Shown: piece by piece, positions 42,604-54,229 of the stretch
Layout of the letters: each line of letters starts with the position of its first letter
Position numbering within the stretch: the first letter of the stretch is position 1
NCBI GenBank assembly: GCA_029237695.1
Contig: CM055265.1
Location: 119,985,078-120,049,077, forward strand
DNA length: 64,000 bases
From: Conchocele bisecta
Lineage: Eukaryota > Mollusca > Bivalvia > Lucinida > Thyasiridae
Reading direction: 5' to 3'
Notes under the pieces: generated by a model
The model's database searches: none
The model's input: only the letters and a program-made list of their open reading frames with translations
Told to the model about the DNA's origin: nothing
Program-made: the position numbers and the translations under genes

Positions 42604-45110
42604 TCTGATAATTTAGATAACCATTTTTAACCAGGTGTTTTTTTTAAAAAAAATCCAGGCTATTGGATTGGCGAAAGGCGGGCGGGCAGGCGGGCGGCGT
42701 CCACAATCAATGTTAAGTTTTCGTGTTTGAGTCCATTTCTTTGTTACTGTACCACATAGGACCAACAAACTTTCACAGCTTCATAACCAAGGGGCGTCCA
42801 CCACATATCACTATCCAACATGTTACCTTTTTTTGAACTTGACCCATTTTTTCCCGCGCAGTCGACTTAGCCATTTTCAATGTTAACTTTTCGCGTTTAC
42901 AATGTTAAGTTTTCATGTTTAAGTCCATTTCTTTGGTACTGTACCACCTAGGACCACCAAACTTTTACAGCTTCATAACCAAGGGGTGCCCACCACATAC
43001 AACTATCCAACATGTGACCATTTTTAGCCAGGTTTTTTGAGAGAAAAAAATCCAGGCTATTGGATTGGCGAAAGCCGGGCGGGCGGGCGGGCAGCGGGCG
43101 GCGTCCACAATCAATGTTAAGTTTTCGTGTTTGAGTCCATTTCTTTGTTACTGTACCACCTAGGACCACCAAACTTTCACAGCTTCATAATCAAGGGGTG
43201 CCCACCACATATCACTATCCAACATGTTACCTTTTTTAGCCAGGTTTTTTGAAAAAAAAATCCAGGCTATTGGATTGGCGAAAGCCGGGCGGGCGGGCGG
43301 CGGGCGGGAGGGCGCGGGCGGGCGGGCGGCGTCCACAATCAATGTTAAGTTTTCGTGTTTGAGTCCATTTCTTTGTTACTGTACCACCTAGGACCACCAA
43401 ACTTTCACAGCTTCATAATCAAGGGGTGCCCACCACATATCACTATCCAACATGTTACTTTTTTTTTAACTTGACCCATTTTTTCCGCGCAATCGACTTA
43501 GCCATTTTCAATGTTAAGTTTTCGCGTTTTCAATGTTAAGTTTTCGTGTTTAAGTCCATTTCTTTGGTACTGTACCACCTAGGACCACCAAACTTTCACA
43601 GCTTCATAATCAAGGGGTGCCCACCACATATCACTATCCAACATGTTACTTTTTTTTTAACTTGACCCATTTTTTCCGCGCAATCGACTTAGGCCATTTT
43701 CAATGTTAAGTTTTCGCGTTTTCAATGTTAAGATTTCGTGTTTGAGTCCATTTCTTTGTTACTGTACCACCTAGGACCACCAAACTTTCACAGCTTCATA
43801 ATCAAGGGGTGCCCACCACATATCACTATCCAACATGTTACTTTTTTTTTAACTTGACCCATTTTTTCCGCGCAGTCGACTTAGCCATTTTCAATGTTAA
43901 CTTTTCGCGTTTACAATATTAAGTTTTCGTGTTTAAGTCCATTTCTTTGGTACTGTACCACCTAGGACCACCAAACTTTCACAGCTTCATAACGAAGGGG
44001 TGCCTACCACATACAACTATCCAACATGTGACCATTTTTAGCCAGGTTTTTTGAAAAAAAATCCAGGCTATTGGATTGGCGAAAGCCGGGCGGGCGGGCG
44101 GGCGGCGGGCGGGCGGCGGGCGGGCGGCGTCCACAATCAATGTTAAGTTTTCGTGTTTGAGTCCATTTCTTTGTTACTGTACCACCTAGGACCACCAAAC
44201 TTTCACAGCTTCATAATCAAGGGCTGCCCACCACATATCACTATCCAACATGTTACTTTTTTTTTAACTTGACCCATTTTTTTTCCGCGCAATCGACTTA
44301 GCCATTTTCAAATGTTAAGTTTTCGCGTTTTCAATGTTAAGTTTTTCGTTTGTTTACGTCCAGTTTCTTTTGTACTGTACCACCTAGGACCACCAAACTT
44401 TCACAGCTTCATAATCAAGGGGTGCCCACCACATATCACTATCCAACATGTTACTTTTTTTTTAACTTGACCCATTTTTTCCGCGCAGTCGACTTAGCCA
44501 TTTTCAATGTTAACTTTTCGCGTTTACAATATTAAGTTTTCGTGTTTAAGTCCATTTCTTTGGTACTGTACCACCTAGGACCACCAAACTTTCACAGCTT
44601 CATAACGAAGGGGTGCCTACCACATACAACTATCCAACATGTGACCATTTTTAGCCAGGTTTTTTTGAAAAAAAATGAAAAAAAATCCAGGCTATTGGAT
44701 TGGCGAAAGCCAGGCGGGCGGGCGGGCGGGCGGGCGGGCGGGCGGGCGGCGGACGGGCGGCGTCCACAATCAATGTTAAGTTTTCGTGTTTGAGTCCATT
44801 TCTTTGTTACTGTACCACCTAGGACCACCAAACTTTCACAGCTTCATAATCAAGGGGTACCCACCACATATCACTATCCAACATGTTACTTTTTTTTTTA
44901 ACTTCACCCATTTTTTCCGCGCAGTCGACTTAGCCATTTTCAATGTTAAGTTTTCGCGTTTACAATGTTAAGTTTTCGTGTTTAAGTCCATTTCTTTGGT
45001 ACTGTACCACCTAGGACCATCAAAATTTCACAGCTTCATAACCAAGGGGTGCCTACCACATACAACTATCCAACATGTGACCATTTTTTTTACCTTCACC
45101 TATTATTTCT
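42604..45110 (+). repeat. Repeat family F array with (GGGC)n blocks
   Basis: Repeats of two linked modules. One is ccaggctattggattggcga, a (GGGC)n run and caatgttaagttttcgtgtt. The other is tttctttgttactgtaccac, taggaccaccaaactttcac, atcactatccaacatgttac and ttttccgcgcagtcgactta. Six GGGC runs are seen (~42676, 43076, 43290, 44090, 44715, with variants). There are no terminal hairpins as clear as in families A, C, D and H. Confidence 0.8.
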
Positions 45111-45119
45111 ACGTAATTG

Positions 45120-46510
45120 ACTTAGCCATTTTCAACGTTAACTTTTTAACGTACGTCTGGTTAAAGTTTTTTGGCTAAAACTTTTTCGTTATACTATATC
45201 TCTGCAACTGCTTCGCCCATTACCTTGAAACTTCCCATGGGTGTTTATCATCATCCATATTTTCATTCTAACCCCCAACTGTGCGGCCCCTGTGCCCAAT
45301 GTCAAGGTCAAATTACTTTGAATTTTTTTGTTAAATTTTTTTCGTGTACTATATCTCTGCAACTGCTTCACCCAATACCTTGATACTTCACATGGGTGTT
45401 TATCATCATTGTCGCACCTGCTTGCGGAAAGCGCGATCCTGTGCCCAATGTCAAGGTCAAATTACTTTGAATTTTTTTTGTTGAAAGTTTTTTCGTGTAT
45501 ATATCTCTGCAACTGCTTCACTCAATACTTGATACTTCACAGGGTGTTTATCATCATTGTCGCACCTGCTTGCGGAAAGCGCGATCCTGTGCCCAATGTC
45601 AAGGTCAAATTACTTTGAATTTTTTTGTTAAATTTTGTTTTTTCGTGTACTATATCTCTGCAACTGCTTCACCCAATACCTTGATACTTCACATGGGTGT
45701 TTATCATCATTGTCGCACCTGCTTGCGGAAAGCGCGATCCTGTGCCCATGTCAGGTCAAATTACTTTGAATTTTTTTTTTTAAAGTTTTTTCGTGTACTA
45801 TATCTCTGCAACTGCTTCACCCAATACCTTGATACTTCACATGGGTGTTTATCATCATTGTTGCACCTGCTTGCGGAAAGCGCGATCCTGTGCCCAATGT
45901 CAAGGTCAAATTACTTTGAATTTTTTTGTTAAAGTTTTTTTGTGTACTATATCTCTGCAACTGCTTCACCCGATACCTTGATACTTCACATGGGTGTTTA
46001 TCATCATTGTCACACCTGCTTGCGGAAAGCGCGATCCTGTGCCCAATGTCAAGGTCAAATTACTTTGAATTTTTTTGTTAAAGTTTTTTCTTGTACTATA
46101 TCTCTGCAACTGCTTCACCCAATACCTTGATACTTCACATGGGTGTTTATCATCATTGTTGCACCTGCTTGCGGAAAGCGCGATCCTGTGCCCAATGTCA
46201 AGGTCAAATTACTTTGAATTTTTTTGTTAAAGTTTTTTCGTGTACTATATCTCTGCAACTGCTTCACCCAATACCTTGATACTTCACATGGGTGTTTATC
46301 ATCATTGTCGCACCTGCTTGCGGAAAGCGCGATCCTGTGCCCTATGTCAAGTTCAAATTACTTTGAATTTTTTTGTTAAACTTTTTTTGTGTACTATATC
46401 TCTGCAACTGCTTCACCCAATACCTTGATACTTCACATGGGTGTTTATCATCATTGTCACACCTGCTTGCGGAAAGCGCGATATCGTCGGCATTTTGGCA
46501 TACGTCCGTC
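45120..46510 (+). repeat. Repeat family G: 149-bp tandem units, about eight copies
   Basis: The unit contains actatatctctgcaactgct, cacccaataccttgatactt, cacatgggtgtttatcatca, gcttgcggaaagcgcgatcc and tgtcaaggtcaaattacttt. Copies at 45793, 45942, 46091 and 46240 are exactly 149 bp apart and nearly identical, so expansion is recent. The array ends with gcgatatcgtcggcattttg and a short (TCCG) block. Confidence 0.9.
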
Positions 46511-48071
46511 CGTTCGTCCGTGTGTCCGTTTAAAGTTTTTTGGTTAAAGTTTTTCCATCTACTATATCTATTTTTTTAGTGTCCATGCCTCGCCCCAAGG
46601 CGCGACATGCATGCCACGGCCATCTAGTCTACAAAAAGTGGGTATAATTATGTTATCCAAGTGTCTATGTTTGGAAAAAACCTGGCCTTCGTGGCTTTGC
46701 CTCGTTTCTTGTTTTACCTTCATCTATTATTTCTACGTAATTGACTTAGCCATTTTCAACGTTAACTTTTTAATGTACGTCTGGTTAAATGTTTTGGTTA
46801 AAACTTTTTTGTTGTACTATATCTCTGCAACTGCTTCGCCCATTACCTTGAAACTTCACATGGGTGTTTATCATCGTCCATATTTTCACTCTAACCCCAA
46901 CCGTGCGGCCCCTGTGCGCAATCTCAAGTCAAATTACTTTGAATTTATTTGTTAAAGTTTTTTTGTGTACTATATCTCTGCAACTGCTTCACCCATTACC
47001 TTGATACTTCACATGGGTGTTTATCATCATTGTCGCACCCGCTTGCGGAAAACGCGATATCGTCAGCATTTTTGGCATACGTCCGTCCGTCCGTACGTAC
47101 GTCCGTGTGTCCGGTTAAAGTTTTTTTGTTAAAGTTTTTCCATCTACTATATCTATTTTTTTAGTGTCCATGCCTCGCCCCAAGGCGCGACATGCAGGCC
47201 ACGGCCATCTAGTCTACAAAAAGTGGGTATAATTATGTTATCCAAGTGTCCATGCTTGGAAAAAACCTGGCCTTCGTGGCTTTGCCTCGTTTCTTGTTTG
47301 AACTTGACCCATTTTTTCCGCGCAGTCGACTTAGCCATTTTCAATGTTAAATTTTCGCGTTTACAATGTTAAGTTTTCGTGTTTTAAGTCCATTTCTTTG
47401 GTACTGTACCACCTAGGACCACCAAACTTTCACAGCTTCATAACCAAGGGGTGCCTACCACATACAACTATCCAACATGTGACCATTTATTTTACCTTCA
47501 CCTATTATTTCTACGTAATTGACTTAGCCATTTTCAACTTTAACTTTTTAACGTACGTCTGGTAAAAGTTTTTTGGTTAAACGTTTTTCGTTATACTATA
47601 TCTCTGCAACTGCTTCGCCCATTACCTTGAAACTTCACATGGGTGTTTATCATCATCCATATTTTCATTCTACCCCCCAACCGTGCGGCCCCTGTGCCCA
47701 ATGTCAAGGTCAAATTACTTTGAATTTATTTGTTAAAGTTTTTTTGTGTACTGTATCTCTGCAACTGCTTCACCCATTACCTTGATACTTCACATGGGTG
47801 TTTATCATCATTGTCGCACCCGCTTACGGAAAGCGCGATATCGTCGGCATTTTGGCATACGTCCGTCCGTACGTCCGTGTGTCCGGTTAAAGTTTTTTTG
47901 TTAAAGCTTTTCCATCTACTATATCTATTTTTTTAGTGTCCATGCCTCGCCCCAAGGCGCGACATGCAGGCCACGGCCATCTAGTCTACAAAAAGTGGGT
48001 ATAATTATGTTATCCAAGTGTCTATGCTTGGAAAAAACCTGGCCTCTGTGGCTTTGCCTCGTTTCTTGTTT
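46511..48071 (+). repeat. Composite of repeats G, F and T, block duplicated
   Basis: Repeat T (46577-46711, 47163-47298, 47936-48070) alternates with a block starting taccttcacctattatttct and containing one or two G units. Each block ends in a (TCCG) stretch just before T. The order G-T-G-T-F-G-T indicates larger-scale duplication of a G+T unit. No ORF of its own. Confidence 0.75.
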
Positions 48072-48101
48072 ACTCTGATCCGATGGTGCGCCACACTACA
48101 G

Positions 48102-48250
48102 GATGAGAATAACCCAACAACAAAAATCCAGAGTCTAAGGTCACAGTCTATTTTCTACAAGCGCCTGGATGATACGTTAACAAAATGGACGACATGGAAA
48201 CAAGCAGGACTTTTAGATAAATCTGGTTTCACAGCACTTTTACGATAAGT
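48102..48250 (+). CDS. Unassigned coding-like segment (possible terminal exon or gene relic)
   Basis: After a possible acceptor CACACTACAG|GATGAG there is an open frame of 49 codons to TAA. It reads DENNPTTKIQSLRSQSIFYK then RLDDTLTKWTTWKQAGLLDKSGFTALLR. Composition and length are protein-like, unlike the repeat frames around it. I do not recognise the protein. It would enter in phase 0, which does not match the phase 2 end of exon 41612, so it is not a simple next exon of the receptor. It could be a relic of another gene carried in by a transposon that ends at 48070. Confidence 0.3.
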
Positions 48251-48375
48251 TTATTCTTTTAAAAAGTTTTGAATAATTGTTTTTGTATGCTTGTAACTCT
48301 AGTAACTGGCCAACGAAGGCGTATTATCCAGAACCTAGGTATATCCACTGTTGTACATACAAAAACTCTATGTAA

Positions 48376-48438
48376 AAGGGCTAGAGAAACAGGTACCGTA
48401 ATAATCATAAATATTCGGACAGCATTTGTTTTGGGGGA
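48376..48438 (+). repeat. Copy of the 41751-41812 exon-donor sequence
   Basis: AGGGCTAGAGAAACAGGTAC, then cgtaataatcataaatattc, ggacagcatttgttttggg, matches 41751-41812 at most positions. This covers the last bases of receptor exon 41612-41766, its donor and ~45 bp of intron. It is either a duplicated exon fragment or a dispersed repeat that supplied the exon end. Confidence 0.6.
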
Positions 48439-48439
48439 A

Positions 48440-49120
48440 ACATTGCTATTGTGATAAACACTAACTGCCATCGAGGGGATTAGCTTCATTTAACGATGCC
48501 AGTTTTTGTTATTTATGAAAATGTTCAAAATTGGTGGCCGTATTGGCCGCCATTTTGAATATCTCATTATGTACTTAACTCATGATACAAGATATTTCTG
48601 CATGTTTATGTTAATACACAATACTTATGGAGTATTCTTATATGTCAAAACATTTGCTTTAGAACAAATTGTAATGATAATGCATACATTTATAAGGCAG
48701 AATGGTGAAAAATCACTAAAATGTGACCTTTTACTTTGACTATGACCTTGGCTTTGTAACATCTAGTAATAGTTAATTTCATATTACATTTTGTAGATGC
48801 TATCATGTTGAAATGTTAAATTAAGAAGAATGAACTTCCTGACCCAATGATTGTTATTTAAACACCTCTTAAAAATTGGCTGTCATTTTGGACGCCATCT
48901 TGGATTTCCAGGCCCGCACCACAAATTCCCAATTTATGCCAGCAGTCCTAAAAACTTCACGTTTTGGTATATGATGTGTTGTGATACTGGGTGGCAACCT
49001 ACATGCACATCTCCAAAAAGTATCTTATTTCCTCTACCAGGGTGTACGTAATAGTCACTGCCAGTAAATTAACATTATATCACTTAGTCATTACCAATCA
49101 ATCAATCAACTGTGTTTCAG
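48440..49120. other. AT-rich sequence, no gene seen
   Basis: Two related short segments (aaattggtggccgtattggc...cgccattttgaatatctc and aattggctgtcattttggac...gccatcttggat) suggest a decayed repeat. No exon is supported. Confidence 0.4.
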
Positions 49121-49125
49121 GTATG

Positions 49126-49385
49126 ACACATTGAAGTGCAGAATAGCAGGGGCGGCGTCCGTCGTAGCCAGCTGGGGCCTTATCACCTGTACCACGCTCA
49201 TGTTGCTCGTCTGGAAACACTGATTCAGCTGGTTGTACGGCACGAGACAGACAACTGGAAAACAACCACTTTCTACAGCCAGCATAGACCCTGATCAGAC
49301 GGGCATGGAGAACCTCAATGAATGATTCATATACAGCGGTTACAGACACCAAGCTGTATTTTCCAGTGTTCTGCCTCGTATTCAG
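49126..49385 (+). other. GC-rich, coding-like island after a splice-acceptor-like site; identity unknown
   Basis: After CTGTGTTTCAG|G the sequence becomes GC-rich compared with its surroundings, like the receptor exons. Joined to exon 41612-41766, the phase fits (AG|G) and gives YDTLKCRIAGAASVVASWGL then ITCTTLMLLVWKH and a stop. YDTLKCR recalls the Y-CLPCR start of the next receptor segment, and the rest is hydrophobic, but the expected further cysteines are absent. The other plus frame and the minus frame are open longer (55 and 84 codons) with no motif I know. It may be an alternative last exon, a frameshifted exon or unrelated. Confidence 0.25.
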
Positions 49386-49440
49386 TCAAACTTGTTTTAA
49401 TCAGCCACCAAACAGATCCATGAATGTGTGTGTCTTACCA

Positions 49441-49834
49441 CGTATACATTAACATATTTCATATACGCATTGCTCTAATGGTCCTTTACCGCCTTGTGCC
49501 AAATCTACATTTGTCCTGCCCCCGCCAAGCCCAGGGTCAAGGTCACATACTTGGTGCTTCAAAAACTTTAACGCTCAGGTAAATATCTTATAATTTGTGT
49601 TCCCTTCCACGGATCAGCTTCATACTTCATATACGCATTGCTCTAATGGTCCTTTACCACCTTGTGCCAAATCCACGTTTGTCCTGCCCCCGCCAAGCCC
49701 AGGGTCAAGGTCACATACTTGGTGCTTCAAAAACTTTAATGCTCGGGTAAAAAAATAATTTGACTTGGAATTTGGCCTCATTTATTATCAAAGCGATATG
49801 TGGGGCATCCGTGTTCTATGAACACATTTTCTAG
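49441..49834 (+). mobile_element. 3' part of a Helitron-like family D element
   Basis: Two ~161-bp units (ttgctctaatggtcctttac, cccgccaagcccagggtcaa, gtgcttcaaaaactttaacg) and the tail ggcctcatttattatcaaag, GTGTTCTATGAACAC, ATTTT, CTAG, then TTT. The head and (TCCG)n block are absent, so it is 5'-truncated. Confidence 0.8.
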
Positions 49835-50127
49835 TTTTTACTTCCATGTGGCCAACTTGTACTCTGGCAAGAAGGTAATAATTAACAACGGTTCATGCTT
49901 GGTGTTACTAAATATCATTGTACATATTCCATTTCTGTCCATACATTCCTTGTGTTGAAATTGAGATTTGAATTTTGGGCATAATCCTAAATTTGGTTGG
50001 ACACCAGTCGACAAAATCGGGTTGACACTAAGCTGATTGAGTTTATTGAGTTTTATCCATTCCATTCCATAAATTTGTTCACATAATCAGTTTTGCTCCA
50101 TATCTACATTCATGTGACTACATATGA

Positions 50128-50343
50128 CACACACACCATGTGATTTTGTACCTTCAGACATCTGCGTAATTTCATTAAATACAAAATTTACAACATGTTT
50201 TCATAAATATACAAGTCAAAATGTACTGTGAAAATTTTGTCAATTTTTGACGCCATTTACGGAAAATATTGTAAATTTTGTATTAAACGTATTTGATGAA
50301 ATTATGCAGATGTCCGAAAGTAAAAAATCACATGGCGTGTCTC
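50128..50343. repeat. Fold-back element CACACCATGTGATTTTGTAC (copy 1)
   Basis: Left arm ccatgtgattttgtaccttc, agacatctgcgtaatttcat; right arm ttatgcagatgtccgaaagt, aaaaaatcacatggcgtgt; ~100-bp arms with imperfections. The same family as 63465-63731. Confidence 0.7.
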
Positions 50344-50976
50344 GTTTATGGTTTTGTTACATATATAGTTTATGGGTCCGAATCTGCGAAAGCTGGGCCT
50401 TTTGCATTTCTGACTGGTGTAGATCCTGAACTGTCTATGAGCTCTATCTATCTATCTGTTTATGTATTGGCGGATTTTACGCACTTATTTGTACAATACT
50501 CTTTAGACGCAAAAGTTATGTGGAGCTCTCCTTCACTGACCAAATGATGAAGACATGCGTTCAAAGGACCTGGAACCATGCTAATAGAACACTCTGAGCA
50601 TGTTCTCTAAATTCATACTCAAAATCAGACAGTTTGATGGCCGAGGCTCGGTCAAACTTCATGTTTTCGAGAATGAGACTGAGGTACGTACTTGGAAAGT
50701 TTTGTAAGTACAGGCCCTGATCAAACTGGACGTACAGACTATATATAAGCTCCATTTTGTCAGACTGTCGCCAATATGCAAGTTGACGTCAAATGTTGTG
50801 CGTAGTTTGTTAAAACTGAATTACTGTGCTCGGCTGATCTACTATGCCAGAAATGCCTTCATCACATGTTTGATACTCTTCTGTGTTGATGGGCCATTAA
50901 GCACCATTCCATTCAATCACATCTATGTACATACCGGTAGTAGAAATGACAGGTTACAGTGTGTTATGGAAAAGTA
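50344..50976. other. Intronic/intergenic, no gene seen
   Basis: Contains fragments of the MITE family (gcggattttacgcacttatt, tgtggagctctcc at 50470-50530) but no complete end pair or exon. Confidence 0.4.
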
Positions 50977-51361
50977 CAGGGCTCCAGATAAGGAATTAGT
51001 AATTGAGTATTGTCACTCTATCATTTCTGAAGCAATTGGGTATTTCAAAATTTTAATTGGGTAAAATAAAATCACACTACTGGAGCAATTATTGAATAGT
51101 TTGCTTTGAAATGAAAACATGTCTTGGCATTTCATTAGAATTGTCTCCTTTGAGACAATTCTAATACAATACCAAGATGTGTTTTGATGGAAAATAAGAA
51201 AAATATGCTATATTTGTGGTCTGTTTATTGTTTTCTGCAGCATGATAAAGGTACCACAATTTTTTTATTGCTTTTTGATACTCGCTACTTCTGATTTCAA
51301 TTGGGGTTTTGGCAATTTTAATTGGGTATTTAAGCAAATACGCAGCTTATCTGGAGCTCTG
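50977..51361. mobile_element. MITE of the CAGRGCTCCAGATAAG family, TSD AAAGTA (copy 4)
   Basis: CAGGGCTCCAGATAAG at the left and CTTATCTGGAGCTCTG at the right; exact 6-bp flanks AAAGTA (50971-50976, 51362-51367). A hairpin (51112-51192) lies inside. Confidence 0.85.
51112..51192. repeat. Hairpin AGAATTGTCTCCTTTGAGACAATTCT
   Basis: AACATGTCTTGGCATTTCAT, TAGAATTGTCTCC, TTT, GAGACAATTCTAATACAATACCAAGATGTGTT: the same architecture as the hairpins at 20190 and 39640, nested in the MITE. Confidence 0.65.
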
Positions 51362-51800
51362 AAAGTATATACCTGTATTGTTTCTATTTGATTTTCATAC
51401 ATGTACATGTACAGTAATAAATATTCATATACAATATATTCTACATTTTTCTAATGTGAGTGACTTGAAATTTTGGCAAAAATGGGCTTATATATATGTA
51501 GATCTTTTTGTAGACACGGTCATCATGTAAAGCCGCCATTGAGTTGAAGAATCACTGTGCATAGCAAAAATAAATTGCGTCTATAGACTATAACGCAATA
51601 ATAAGTTTACAGATGATAAACTGATTACTTGATTTACAGACATGGGAAATTTCCGGATTAATCCGGAAATCCGGATTTGAAGTCCCAGGGACCAATTTTG
51701 TGAATCTTGTAAATCCGTTGAGAATGGCGATACAAAATTACAATTTTAGAAAAAAAAAAAAATAAATAAAAAAAAAAAAATTTTTTTTTTTTTTTTTTTT

Positions 51801-54229
51801 TTAGCTCACCTGAGCGAAGCCTTCTCATGTGAGCTATTGTTACCGCAATGTGTCCGTTGTCCGTCGGCGTCCGGCGTCCGGCGTCGGCGTCCGTGAACAT
51901 TTTGAAACGTCTTCTCCTCGGTAACCATTAGGCCTATAGTCACCAAACTTCATGGTCATGGTCCTTAGGTAGGGGGATTACAAATTTGTTAAAATGACGT
52001 CATCACGTAATCCAAGATGGCCGCCGTCTAAAAATAGCACAAATTATTAAAAAATCTTCTCAAGAACCGCCGACCAGATTTCGACAAAACTTGGTAGGAA
52101 TGATCGATGTACAATGCTCTTTCCAATTTGTTAAAATGGTGACCCCGGAGTCAAAAATGGGCGTGGCCCATGGGGTCAAATTTTATTTTTGACCGAATGT
52201 GATCATGTCATATATCAAATCGAAGGTATCAACGAGGCGATCACTCTGGTGCATTTTTTGTCGAAATCGGATGGTTATGTCATCCAAGATGGCTGCCAAA
52301 AGGTCAAAAGGTCGTTCTTTTATTAGAGATTTCAAAATTCTTCTTCACATGAACCGCTTGACCCATGGTAGCCAAACTTAAGTTATGGTCCATGGGTGAA
52401 GCCTTTTCAGATTTGTTAAAATGGAGGTCATCGCTAATCCAAGATGGCCGCCATCTAAAAATAGCATAAATTCTTAAAAAATCTTCTTCTCATGAACCGC
52501 CAGCCGGATTACGACGAAACTTGGTAGGAATAATCGACGTACAATGCTCTTTCAAAGTTGTTAAAATGGTGACCCCAGTGTCAAAAATGGGCTGGCCCGT
52601 GGGGTGAAATTGGGGTCAAATTTTATTTTTGCCCGAATATGGTCATGTCTATATCAAATCGAAGGTATCAAAGAGGCGATCGCTCTGGTGCATTTCTTGT
52701 CGAAATTGGATGGTCATGTCATCCAAGATGGCCGCCAAAAGGTCAAAAGGTTGTTCTTTTATTAGAGATTTCAAAATTCTTCTTCACACGAACCGCTTGG
52801 CCCATGGTGGCCAAACTTCACAGTTATGGTCCATGGGTGAAGCCTTTTCAGATTTGTTAAAACGGAGGTCGTCGCTAATCCAAGATGGCCGCCGTCTAAA
52901 AATAGCATAAATTCTTAAAAAATCTTCTTCTCATGAACCGCCAGCCGGATTACGACGAAACTTGGTAGGAATAATCGACGTACAATGCTCTTTCAAAGTT
53001 GTTAAAATGGTGACCCCAGTGTCAAAAATGGGCTGGCCCGTGGGGTCAAATTGGGGTCAAATTTTATTTTTACCCGAATATGGTTATGTCTATATCAAAT
53101 CGAAGGTATCAAAGAGGCGATCGCTCTGGTGCATTTCTTGTCGAAATTGGATGTTCATGTCATCCAAGATGGCCGCCAAAAGGTTGTTCTTTTATTAGAG
53201 ATTTCAAAATTCTTCTTCACACGAACCGCTTGGCCCATGGTGGCCAAACTTCACAGTTATGGTCCATGGGTGAAGCCTTTTCAGATTTGTTAAAACGGAG
53301 GTCGTCGCTAATCCAGATGGCCGCCGTCTAAAAATAGCACAAATTCTTAACAAATCTTCTTCTCTTGAACCGCCAGCTGGATTTCGACGAAACTTGGTAG
53401 GAATGATCGATGTACAATGCTCTTTCAAAGTTGTTAAAATGGTGACCCCGGGGTCAAAAATGGGTGTGGCCCGTGGGGTCAAATTGGGGTCAAATTTTAT
53501 TTTTGACCGAATATGGTCATGTCTATATCAAATCGAAGGTATCAAAGAGGCGATCGCTCTGGTACATTATTTAATCGAAATTGGATGGTCATGTCATCCA
53601 AGAATGCCGCCGCAAAAGTTCGTTCTTTACAGTTATGGTCCATGGGTGAAACCTTTTCAGATTTGTTAAAACGGAGGTCGTCGCTAATCCAAGATGGCCG
53701 CCATCTAAAAATAGCACAAATTCTTAAAAAGTCTTCTCATGAACCGCCAGCCGGATTTCGACGAAACTTGGTAGGAATGATCGATGTAGAATGCTCTTTC
53801 AATGGTGTTAAAATGGTGACCCCGGGGTCAAAAATGGGCGTGGCCCGTGTGGTCAAATTTTATTTTTGACCAAATATGCTCACGTCATATATCAAATTGA
53901 AGGCATCGATGAGGTGGTTGCTCTGGTGCAATATTTGTTGGAATCGGATGATTATGTCATCCATAATGGCCTCCAAAAGGTCCATTTATTCAAGATTTTG
54001 AACGTCTTTTTCTCAGGAACCACATGGCCGATGCTGGCCATACTTCATAGTAAGTTAAGATCCTTGGGTGAAGCATTTTCAGATTTGGTAAAATGAGTCA
54101 TCGCTTAAACCCAGATGACCGCCATCTAAAAATAGCACAATTTTTTTAAAACACATGAACTCAATGTCACATTCTCCTCTGGTGTTCATGGAGTCAGGTG
54201 AGCGAATTAGGGCCATCATGGCCCTCTTG
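51801..54229 (+). mobile_element. Helitron-like element, ~430-bp unit family A (copy 3, longest)
   Basis: Preceded by a 22-base T run; head TTAGCTCACCTGAGCGAAGC, then a TCCGGCG/TCCGTCG block. About five units follow, with two (52490-52900 and 52940-53300) almost identical and thus recently duplicated. Tail GGTGAGCGAATTAGGGCC...GGCCCTCTTG, TTTT. No ORF for mobility proteins. Confidence 0.8.

Noticed and set aside
42310..42630. 106-codon frame on the plus strand
   Set aside because: AT-rich composition, no motif, and its end runs into repeat family F; most likely chance.
45328..47936. Series of 62-68-codon frames starting MYYISATAS
   Set aside because: They are the 149-bp tandem unit read once per copy. 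They end at the same place in each unit and are not genes.
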